In this document: positions 39,956-57,086 of the stretch, in pieces
Layout: every line of letters begins with the position of its first letter
Numbering within the stretch: position 1 is the first letter of the stretch
Assembly (NCBI GenBank): GCA_964035795.1
Contig: OZ038323.1
Coordinates: forward strand, 11,384,109 to 11,448,108
DNA: 64,000 nucleotides
DNA from: Pterobdella sp. o SKG-2022
Lineage: Eukaryota; Annelida; Clitellata; Hirudinida; Piscicolidae
Direction of reading: 5' to 3'
Translations under genes and position numbers: made by a program
The notes under the pieces: model-generated
Database searches by the model: none
What the model saw: the letters and a program-made list of their open reading frames with translations, nothing else
Told to the model about the DNA's origin: nothing

Positions 39956-42900
39956 TTACCCACAAGCGATACTGATAACAATGATGAGACCCAGCACTAC
40001 AGAGACAAACAGATACACTACCAAAAGGTTCTGCTTAAAATTGCGACCCTGTGTCGATCATCAACGTTGTCATTAGTAACTATCAGGTGATTAAAATAAA
40101 ATTCAATGCAATAATAATACGACAAATATTTGAAAAATAATATAAAAATAACGATAATAAACAAAAAATAAGAAAATACATAAAAAAAAATAAATAAGCA
40201 TAACTACTATAATAAAAAATGATAAAAACAACAGAACGACAACTGACCACAGGTTCGGGTTCAAGTTCATTCCTGGGTTTGCCCTGGTTCACAAACTTCT
40301 CGTATTTTGCTGTATTAATAATGGATAGAGAAATGACAATAATGATAAAATAGTAAAAAAAATTAATGGGAATAATAAAAACAATGAAGAGGATAGGATA
40401 CCATGTTGTTTCTTGGAGTTGAGGCAGCCATGAATCTCGAGCATCAACTCCACTATCAAGTGGAAGAGGAAGAAAGCCACCATCACCTGGATAATAATAA
40501 TAATACTCATGAGCTTATCTCATTTTATAGAGGTATTAGAAGCAATGATGGGAAGACATGTATGTACCTATCTCCATTATTTAAATAATGCTGGAAATAA
40601 AATAAAAGTTATTATTAAAAAGATGGCGGATGAGTCTAACCCAAGAAGTCCACCAGGGCACGTGAGCCTTGGGCAGGTTGAGACCGATGAAGAGATTCAC
40701 AGCTGTTCAAAAATCAAATAAAACTCATTAATTTCAACTAATTGTCGTCGAGCATTCAAAACAATAAAATATTTTTCAAAAACATCTTTAACTCACAAAC
40801 ACACATTTTCTCACATAAGCACACTTAACACGTCACGCAACCACACCCATACCAATCTTTGTATACTCAAAAACCAAAGCATCTTACACACACCACCACC
40901 ACAACCACCAACACACCCTGCATTCTCTTCCCTTCAACACCACTCACTAGCAAGTACAGAAACAGCAGTTTCAAGCAGCCACAAGATCCAGTTGATGCAG
41001 ATGCCTGCCCCATTTGAGGGGTTGGGCTCCGTGGGTCTGCAGATGGCCAGGATGGGCTGAGTGGTGGAAAGGATGTATTGGGGGAGTGGCGGGAAGGTTT
41101 GACGAATTGATAGATCATCATTTTGAAAACTACAACAAGCAAAATATTACATCTACCTATAAGATCATAAACATGAAGTGAACAATGTAGAAACATACGA
41201 TGAGGAAGATGAGGATAGTGACGCAGATGCCGATGGGTGGGTGGGCCTTGTTTGGGTAGATTGGCAGCTGTGGGTGGTGATGGGTGATTATTTAATAATG
41301 ATTATAACGAAACAATAGTATAAGAATTGTTAATGATTCCTTGATATTATATAAAATATCACCATGATGATAAAACAGCACAACAGAGACCCCCAACACA
41401 CAATTCTTGACTTCGCGAACGAAGATTTTATAACATACAACCATCACCATCAGCATAAACCACCCATGAACCTCTCCACTTCCTCCTCCATCATCCTCTT
41501 CCACCTACTTGGATGTATCCATTTCCATGCACGAAGATGACAATGAAGCTGATGACTGTGAGGATGAGGCACGTGACCATGCACATCATGTATGCCTGCA
41601 AAAGTGTTTGATCATCTGTCTACCCATTCGTTTGTCTGAATATCTATCTGTCTACCTATCTGCTTTTATGTCTAAATATTTATCTATCGAACTACCTTTA
41701 ATGTATATATCCACCTTTTACCTTTACTTCTATATCTATCTATCCGTCAGTTCACCTACCCACCCAACCCTAGTACCACTTACAGAGTACCAAACTCTCT
41801 TGTTGCACCATCTGGAGTTGGGCCACATAGCTCTGTAGTACTTGTTCACCAGCAGGCCTGTCATGGCGCACACCATCCATGCTATCACCATTAAACAACC
41901 TGGGTGTGTGTGTTGGAGGTGCGTGTGAGGTATATTAAAAATAACAATAATAAAACAATAAGCACAATAGAAGAAGCCCCACCATGTATCTTGACCAGGG
42001 GGTACCTCAGGGTGCCACTCAAATCCACCATTTCTGTGTCCCTCACCTTCGTGGTGGTGGAAATAATAAAAATAATATCAATTTTGACGTTAAATAGCCG
42101 GAAATCCATATAATAGAAACAAACACTAAGGTTTATTGAGAAACTTAATACAGTATCTTACATTATCTAGTGTACACTAGAAAGGCTATTAAATTTTTTA
42201 ATAAACCTTAGTGTTTGTTTCTATTATAATAATATCAATGATAATAATAATAAACATTATCTGAACTTATAAAAAACAATAAGAACAACGCACCATCTTG
42301 GGGGAGACATAAGGATACTTGCTCAACTCTTGTTCGTGGAAGATTTTTCTTCCTGATGATGATCATGAAAAAAAAATCAATAAAAATAATGAAAAAAAAC
42401 AATAAAAAAAACAATAATCAGTATTAAATTTGAATATCAAATAGTATAAATCAATGAAATATTGACCATGCTCATCAACTCTTCCCTTAGACAACATCAA
42501 ATATTTCCTCTCGCCAAATAATCTTTTCTGACCTGTGACTGGTTGGTGGTGTTCTATTTATAACATCAGAGTAAATTTCATTGGTTGGTATCTATAAAAA
42601 AATTGATGATAATAATAATAAAAATAATACAATAAAAACAATAATGAAAATTATATGAGTATTATCACGCACAGACACACAAACACACCGCCAGCATTGT
42701 GCCTGAAAGTGCAGTACACCCTCCTGTCGTTGTTCCAGCCTGCCAGATGGTTCAGGCTGTTCTGTGGACATAAAATAATAATAATTGAAATAGTAATATA
42801 ATAACAACAATAATTGTGAGTGAATAAAAATTATATCAAAATCAATAATAATAAAAATTTAATAAAAAAGTCAAAACTACTCAGACCTTTCTGTTGACCT

Positions 42901-43820
42901 CTGAACTGCCTCCATTCCTGGTTCTGATCATATTCACCATCACCTGATTTCTTGCAGAGTCCCACGAACACTCTATCGAGTCATAGGTTTCTGACTGTGA
43001 AGCACGATGATCCATTGTGGATGGTGTGGAGGCAACCATGGGAAATGAATGATTGTATCACTAGTTCAACAACCATTAAATTTGTATCTACCAACCAGCC
43101 GCCACCCACTTATTAACCTTCTTTCACCAAAAAGCACCACTCCCTCTCCGCCCATCACCACCACCCACTCACCAGCTTATGTTCCTTGGAGAAAGTGACT
43201 CCCACCCAGCCTTCGGTGTCTCCAAGCAATTGGAACTCAGTGTAATCTTTGTGATGAGTCCAGGTGAGAATGATGTCACAGTTGTGGGACTGGCAGTCTG
43301 GAGGGTTTCTGAAACAGCCCTTAACTGAACCACATCCAGATGTGGTTAGTGTGCTCAATGTTTCCGTGGATGATGACTGTGATGGTGGGGTTGGGTGTTG
43401 TGAGGTTGTTAGTGTGGTTTGAAGGTTAAAGTATTGTGTTAATAATTAAAAGTGCATATCATGTTTTGAGAATTTTGAAAATTGGAAATACAAAATCAAC
43501 AATATCAGCTGGAATTCCATGCATCACAAGTCATCCTTTCCACCCCACTACCAACAGCACCCCAACCACCAACGTCTGGGCTCTTGGGAGGAGGAGGAGA
43601 AGTTTCATCAAGAATCCACTCAGACTTTTCTGCAAGCCAGTACAAATCTGAGGCATACACCACACTCACCCTGTTTGGGTGTATTTGTATGTGTTGGTGT
43701 GTGTGTCAGGCAATATACTTAGTGTAACTGTAAATTTCATACACATACTCTTTCTCATTTAGGAAATGTGTATATTGCCACATTTTTAAAATTTTTATGC
43801 AGCAATTTATTTAGGCAATA

Positions 43821-43851
<31 letters not shown>

Positions 43852-44985
43852 CGTATTTTACTTATGATCATTTGTAAAAAAAAACTTAAATAATAACTGA
43901 TACAATAATGGAATAATGATAGAGACAAAATAGTTAAAAGGCTTAAAAAATTGTCAAAGGAAATGCCTTAAGGTAATTATATAAAAATGTGTGATGCATT
44001 GTAAGAAAAAAAAATAAAAATAAAAATAATAACATATTTGAAACTCAATTTTTAAATATAAAATTCTAGCTTTTCTCACAAATGAGTTATTTTAAATCTC
44101 TCATACATTAAAGTTAAATTCCAGATTTGATATGATTAAGAATAGGAAACCCTAATGAAACTGATAAATGAATGAATGGACCCACAAGAAGACAATATGT
44201 CCCTTGGTGGAGGCTTGGGAGGTCCACTCCAATTGGATGATCTGTCTTGACTCTGTTTTCACGGATGTCAGGGAGCTCTGGGTGGTGGTGGGTCAGCTAA
44301 TCAAAATTTTAGATTTATAAATAATAGTGATGATATGTGGACATATTATATTTTGTTATAAAATAAATATGTATAAAATAAAATTTATGATGATAATAAT
44401 AAATTCAGTCCAACCCCATAACTATCAGTACAAATAGATTTTGTTTGGATATCTTGAGCTTTGAAGTGGCCAAAACTTTTACCCCTGGAAAGATGAAATT
44501 GCCAGTTATAACATTATTGATGTTGGAACCATTGTTAAATAGCAAAATGAGTTTTTACAAACGTGGTGACATAAAATAAACTTTTAAGTGTTTTCATTTG
44601 AATATATAGAACAATTATGCATAATGTGATGGCACCTGTCAAGAGATTTATCAGCTAGTCTGGCTGAGATCATGAATGCTTGGATAGGTCTTTCACTTCT
44701 CAAACTCACTACCCAAGTTTATTTTGAATTTTTATTATAAAAATATTCATATTTTATGTTGTTCCATGAAAGATAATTGAGTTTCATACCTTTGATACTA
44801 TCTCCAGACTTATATTTCTTCTTTTCAATGTTGAACTTGAAAATAGGAGGTTTTGACTGAGGTTCCCCTGTCATCTGAAGAGGTTTCATTTCCAGACATG
44901 AAGAAAGGTCAAAATTCACCGAGTCTACTCCATTGTAACTCAAGACTAACACAGCCGCTAAAGAAATCCAAAATATGGATCGCAT
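39956..44985 (-). CDS. Reeler-DOMON-cytochrome b561 protein, FRRS1/SDR2-like ferric reductase family
   Basis: Membrane oxidoreductase of the stromal-cell-derived receptor 2 / ferric-chelate reductase 1 family. Exon 1 (44790-44985) encodes a signal peptide and the start of a Reeler domain (SSCLEMKPLQMTG); 44636-44708 (VSLRSERPIQAFMISARL), 44415-44484, 44162-44277 (IIQLEWTSQASTKGHIVFLW) and 43574-43670 complete it. 43173-43376 opens the DOMON domain (SGCGSVKGCFRNPPDC, GDTEGWVGVTFSKEHKL); 42887-42995 and 42689-42761 continue it, and exons between ~42760 and 42290 are approximate. The b561 core follows: 41983-~42052 (LRYPLVKIHG), 41784-41899, 41509-41595, 41199-41267, 40948-41056, 40641-40702, 40402-40486; then 40248-40309 and a last membrane helix with the stop in 39956-40048. 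Two of the four usual haem histidines appear replaced (see findings). Confidence 0.88.
42109..42228. mobile_element. Short MITE with perfect 29-bp inverted repeats, inside an intron
   Basis: 42109-42137 (TATAATAGAAACAAACACTA...) and 42200-42228 are exact reverse complements. The element is ~120 bp, has no coding capacity and lies in an intron of the Reeler-DOMON-b561 gene. TA dinucleotides at both ends fit a TA target duplication of the Tc1/mariner kind. Its interior and one end recur inside the element at 14966-15172. Confidence 0.8.
43818..43852. repeat. (TA)n followed by T-run
   Basis: About ten TA units followed by a poly-T tract, in the AT-rich intron DNA between the Reeler and DOMON exons. 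Confidence 0.9.
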
Positions 44986-45604
44986 ATCGGATGTTTTGCT
45001 GGAAAAACAATTGAGTAAGCGTTTTTAGTTAATTTTACTGTCAATTTATTACAAAACGATTTAAAGTCATTAATATAAAAAGTTATGTAATAAATTACTA
45101 TCAACTTAATAATTAAAATTCAAGTGTTTAAAAAAAAGTGTGCATACATTTCCAAACTTTTGAATATCCTTTATTAAAAAGCAATGCAAAAAATAAATTA
45201 AATATAATGTAGTTTAAAGTAACACAATAGCAAAGCAGCCTACACTAGCAAGTAATTGATGTTCATTCAGGCTAGGAAATTCATAGAATACTTTTCTATT
45301 TTTAACTTATATTGTATATTAATGAACGTATTCATAAATTTTGAGAATAAATTATTCACAAGAAGTATTTGAAGCACAAATGAGTTAGTGAACATTATTA
45401 AATAATGTTTGTAGATTTTTCCAAAAGTTTTTTTAATTTTTAAATGTTTTGAGTCTATGAAAATTGAAGTTTTTGTTTACAAAATTTACTTTTAAATATA
45501 TTTTTAATCTTTGCTTGTTACTTTGGTTTTAGTAATTTGTTTTATAGACATTGTTTGTAGAAGTTTTAGAGGTTTAAAAATTGAAACAAACTTTTTAAGT
45601 TAAA

Positions 45605-46008
45605 ATGTCTAAGCCCGGAACTCAAATAGAAAACAAGGAGGCTGAAAATCCTCAAAACGAAGCAGAAAAGCTACAAGAACTCTCAGAATCCGTAATATAA
45701 TTAGACATTATCTTTATTTTTGAATATTTGAAAATCCTAATTTTTCCAGATGCAAACATTCTTACTCCAAATTCAAGACAAATTTCAAGCAGCTTCTGAC
45801 CAAATACTGGGAAAAAATATCCTTTAAAATCTAGAAAACAACATATTCAAATTAATAAATTTCAATTTTTAGTTCAAAATATTTCAAATGAATATTTTCT
45901 TAACTCTTCACACTTGATCTGATGTCCCAAAGAATTGATGAGCTTGAGAAGAACATAAATGACCTTTCCAAACAGGCAGACGACTCAGCGACAACCAGCA
46001 ACAATTGA
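45605..46008 (+). CDS. HSBP1: Heat shock factor-binding protein 1, with U12-type AT-AC intron
   Basis: Small coiled-coil protein that binds trimeric HSF1 and damps the heat-shock response. Exons 45605-45691, 45750-45816 and 45914-46008 sum to 83 codons (82 residues; human 76). The diagnostic region reads LQELSESVMQTFLLQIQDKF, QAASDQILGKIDLMSQRI, DELEKNINDLSKQ, matching human HSBP1 through the hydrophobic heptad repeats. Intron 1 (45692-45749) is GT-AG. Intron 2 (45817-45913) has no GT or AG at the needed positions: it opens with ATATCCTTT and ends CAC, with TTTTCTTAACTC just before the 3' end. Only this junction restores GKIDLMSQRI, the family sequence. Located between the b561 gene and NACA, in opposite orientation to both. 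Confidence 0.95.
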
Positions 46009-47335
46009 TTTCCGTTATATACTTTTGAATTATTAAAAATTATTTTTAGTTGGAAACAAATTTTTATGAAGCCTTAAAGTTTTCATGATAGATCTTCTTT
46101 CCTCTATGATCAACAATAATTATTTGATACAATTTTTCCACACCTCTATGATCATTCAACAATAATTATTTGATACAATTTTTCACTATTCAAATTTCAA
46201 ATTGTTTGATTAATAATATTCAAGTTTTTTAGTCATTTGGAGTTTTCTGCTTAAAATATGAAAACATATTCCAGATATGGAAATGCCCGAATAAAATAAA
46301 AATGGTGCTTTTATTTGGATGGACGTTTATTTAATGTAACTTTCAAAGTAGCTTTCTCAAGCAAAGCTTCACCTACTAAATCAATATTTTAAAACAGCTT
46401 ATTTTTTCAAATTATTTTTTACTGATTCAGTAGTTGTACTTGAGAAACAAAAATTCAACTCAGAGTCTTTGCATTTTGAAACTTAAGGCACCTCTGGAGC
46501 AAGCTAGAAGGCGCGCTATACAAATTCAAAAAATAATCTTCATGGTTTGAACCACATGGGTCACTTCAAAAATCCGGAGTACTTTTGTTTTAAATCATTT
46601 CAAAGCATTTTGTGTTTTTTAAACAGTCACAAAAAGAACTAAAAGTCAACGCGAAAATAAATCGAAAAAACAATCACTCAAAACAAGCCACACTGAATAC
46701 TAATCTAAGTTTGTTTGAAAACTCAAACAAATATAAAAATCAATGAGAAATGTTTCTCCCACACTTGGAATAACATAACTGAAACAAAATTATTGAAAAA
46801 ATAGTTAAAACACTGCTACCTTTATTGAAATAAAAAATAAAATGCATTCCTCAAACATCAAAACGCTTTTAAATCTTTCTAAATGTTCTTCAATACAAAT
46901 TTTTCGGAGGTCTAAAAAATGATAAAAATATAACTAAGTCAGAGATGAATAACGTTTGCAAGGTGTACAAAGTTATAAAACTATTTCGACGTTTCTATTT
47001 AACCCTTCATTTTATATCTATCTTAATGTTGTTTTATATTCATATATATTAATGTTATTTGTGTAAAAAAACATGTAAGAATTGTGAGATTTTATGCAAA
47101 GTTATACATTTTGGTAAGTCAGGCACCAACTTTAACCCATTAATGTTTCCATCTCCACTTCAAACCAGATAGTACCCTCAGCCAGAATAAGATAGCAGAA
47201 GACATGTCAAATAAATACATTTGAATTTCAAGATGATAGCAAAATTTTGTCGATTCAAGTTCATAGAAGCGTATAAAGTTTGTCAATATTGGACGATGAT
47301 ACAGTTTTGTTGTGAGTTTGTGTCATCAACACTGC
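46009..47335. other. Spacer between convergent HSBP1 and NACA genes
   Basis: Holds the 3' UTRs of both convergent genes. A ~40-bp direct duplication sits near 46105-46185 (CTCTATGATC...AACAATAATTATTTGATAC, twice). No gene recognised. Confidence 0.55.
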
Positions 47336-53937
<6,602 letters not shown>

Positions 53938-53997
53938 TTTATACTTGTTAAAGTTGATACTTGAGCAACCTAAAAAAACAAAATAAAACTTAGTCAA

Positions 53998-56900
53998 CTT
54001 AAGCTACTTGAAGTAAACTACTTGAACACAGATCTTAAGCACTTAATTAGATAAAACTTCATAAATTAATCGTTTGCAATCGATAGACGTATGATCAAAA
54101 GCAACATGTTCTCTGCACGTGCTCCTTGCTAAGTTTGCATCTTATTATTATTATTATTATTTCTATTATTGTTCTTATTATTGCTGTTATTATTATTTAT
54201 ATTAATTTCGTTTACTTCTCAAACATTTGATATTGAATCATTATTCATAAATAATCAAAAGGTGTTTCAATATATTTTCAAATAAGCTTTATTTCCATAA
54301 AGAAAAATTTTAAACTTCAAAAATAACCTAAAAATAGATCTCGAGAAGTGCACGAAGCAAACACTCTTTAACACTCGAATTTAGACTATTTTTTGTTTTT
54401 AACACAAAAATACACAAAAAAATATATATATAAATTCAAAATACCTGATTATCTACCTAAAAATGAGCTCAAACACAAACTCAAAAACATAGAATAGTTA
54501 TCAAAGCAAAGAAATAAAACTTGGAACTATGATTCATAATGTTGGGGTATCTTTCGAGTATATGCCAAATATGCTGATGTTATTAATAAGATAATAATAA
54601 CAAAAATAAGCATAATAATAACAATAAAAATCATACTGAAAATAACAATAACAGTGAGAATAATAATAAAAATAATAATTTAATAGCAAATAATTTAAAA
54701 CCACTTTATTCAAAGGCTATCAATTCAGCAAAAAACAATAACAATAGATAGAACATCATATAATAATAACAATAATAATAATAAGTAAGTGGAAGAAAAA
54801 AACAAACAATAACGGGACTAAAAAAATTATCTTCATCTGTTTTAATTACTCCAAACAATTTTAAATTCAAATTATGTTATGCGCACCAAAAATTTATTAC
54901 ACACTAGAACTACACAACCACTAAACAACCATCAGACAGTGGTTCTAAGTCCAAATATGGCGGACATATATGATCCTCTGTTGAGAGTTCAACTTCAGAT
55001 GGACCATTCCTTCATACATATCAGTTTGTGGCTGAAGTTGTACGGTATATGTTTTGATATGTTCTCAGGGGTTATAAGACATGAAGGGGCACACGAGAAT
55101 GAACTGATATTATTTTTGTAAAATATATTTCAGAGAGTTTTATTATAATTCAATAAATAAAAAATCAAAATAATAATGAGAATAACAGTAAAAAAATTAT
55201 AGAAATAATAATAGTAAAAATAATAATAAGAATAACAATAATAAAATGATAATAGGAATAATAAATAATAATGTTAAACTTTCCCTGTGAATATCTCAGA
55301 TACATATATAAGCCACACCCAGTCGATAATCTTATGGTTCAAATTTCTATGGTGTATCACCATTAATTTTTCGTTATTTTTATTATTATCATTATTTCAT
55401 TATTATTAATTTTATTATTTTTATTATTATTACTATTGTTTTATTAATATTATTAGCATTTATTAATAATAATGAAGATATTATTTTTTTTATTTTATTA
55501 CAATTAATATTTTTATTATTATCCCAAAAACATCACAGAAGGTCATGGAAGCCCTCCCATTGATTTCCTCTATGTGGTGATGACGTTGATAACAAGCACA
55601 TGTGTTGTGTTATACCCATCAAAAACACCCATAAACAAAAATAAACAACACTCAAAACACATAAACACAAGCAAACAAACACACGCACGCACACAGACAA
55701 AAATACATGTTGTACAACACATGCTAACAAGCCATACAGACTTAGACTCAAATGCTAATGGAACGCCTAAAGAGGCATTAAAATAGATTTTTGAATAAAT
55801 TATTTTTGTAACATAATATTAAACATGTGTTACATCGCGTATTGTACCAGTTAGGACTTCAATTATAATAGAAGATATTTTTATCGTTGAATGCAAAGAT
55901 TTCTTGATTTATTATCGCTATTATTTAAGTTTATAATTTCTTTGTTGTTTGAAGTTATTATTCTTAATTTATTCTATTATTTTTTTTTATTTAAGCTTAT
56001 TGTTGTTATTATTTAAACGTATAATTTGAATATTGATGCGGCAAAGCTAGTGAGCCTGTTATACAAAAGCATAGACTAAGTTTGACTAATGGTTCACGGG
56101 TTGGCTGCTTTCATTAACATTGAGAATAATGGTGAAAAATCAATGTTAAGATTTAAAAAAGATTCAATAATTTTATTGGTCTGAAGCAGGATGATATTAT
56201 ATTTCCAGTGATATTTCACCTCTGAATATTGTAATATTGGAATCATAACGTTTTTTGAAGTTTTTATTAGTTATAAATGATGAATGTTTCGAAATCTTTG
56301 AATCTGTCTATATAAAACTACACAATAATTATATAAACTTTGAAAGGTGCATGTATTGATGATTAAGAGTTTTAACTTTTATGGGAAGTTATGGGTGATC
56401 AAATTATGAACAGAATTTTGAATACATTTAATTCTTCATTTATGAATTACCAAAACTCACTTTTAGTTGAGCTCTATCCGTTTAAAAATGGAATCAACTC
56501 GAAACGAAATACAGCTGATGAATCTAGCCACTTATATATGAACAAATACTTTGAAAATGTACAAATAGCGTTGTTTTGCTTGAGAGCAGATTCAAAAAAC
56601 CGCCACTGAACGGGCTTATGAATCTCGTTTTATCGATCGATAGGTTCTGATTTTGTAGCTGGGTATTTTATTAAAATTTCCAGGTATTTCAATTTTAGGT
56701 TTTTTGGTTTATTGGTTTGTTTTATTTTTTTTAAAATAATTTTTTGTTAAATTTCATTTTTTATTTTTAAATTTGAAAGTTTTTAATCGAGACATTATTT
56801 AGCGCAAAGTTGAGAATTTAAAAATTGAAATACCAAGCTGGGTTTGGGGTGGTAGTTAATCCAAACATAATTTATTATGGCAGTGTTATGATGCATTAAG

Positions 56901-57086
56901 GTCCATGTTGCTTTCAACACATTCCAGCCATGTCGATCATAACAGCTTTCCAAATGTTTACTGCTCCAGTTTATACGCCAATAAATAAGTCGAAAAATAA
57001 CTAGGTCAAAAGATTGTTTACTTTCATCCAATAACATAGATCCAAAAATTAAAAAAAGTGTTGAAACTTCAATAAATATTAGCTGG
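53998..57086. other. AT-rich, microsatellite-rich spacer
   Basis: Many ATT/AAT runs (54140-54200, 54590-54790, 55150-55270, 55370-55510). It contains the NACA upstream region at the left and whatever lies 3' of the PstS-pseudokinase gene at the right. I looked here on the minus strand for a guanylyl cyclase catalytic domain continuing the receptor and saw none. A GC-richer piece near 54880-55110 has no convincing protein. Confidence 0.5.

Noticed and set aside
42302..42330. GTATCCTTA as a U12 GT-AG donor on the minus strand in the b561 gene
   Set aside because: It falls inside a frame (YPYVSPKM) that fits the protein between the DOMON and b561 domains, and a downstream GT donor explains the exon end; no U12 branch site was found at the next acceptor.
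55533..55786. Short ORFs near 55.6 kb
   Set aside because: Low-complexity CACA/ACAAA sequence, opposite-strand shadows, no family similarity.
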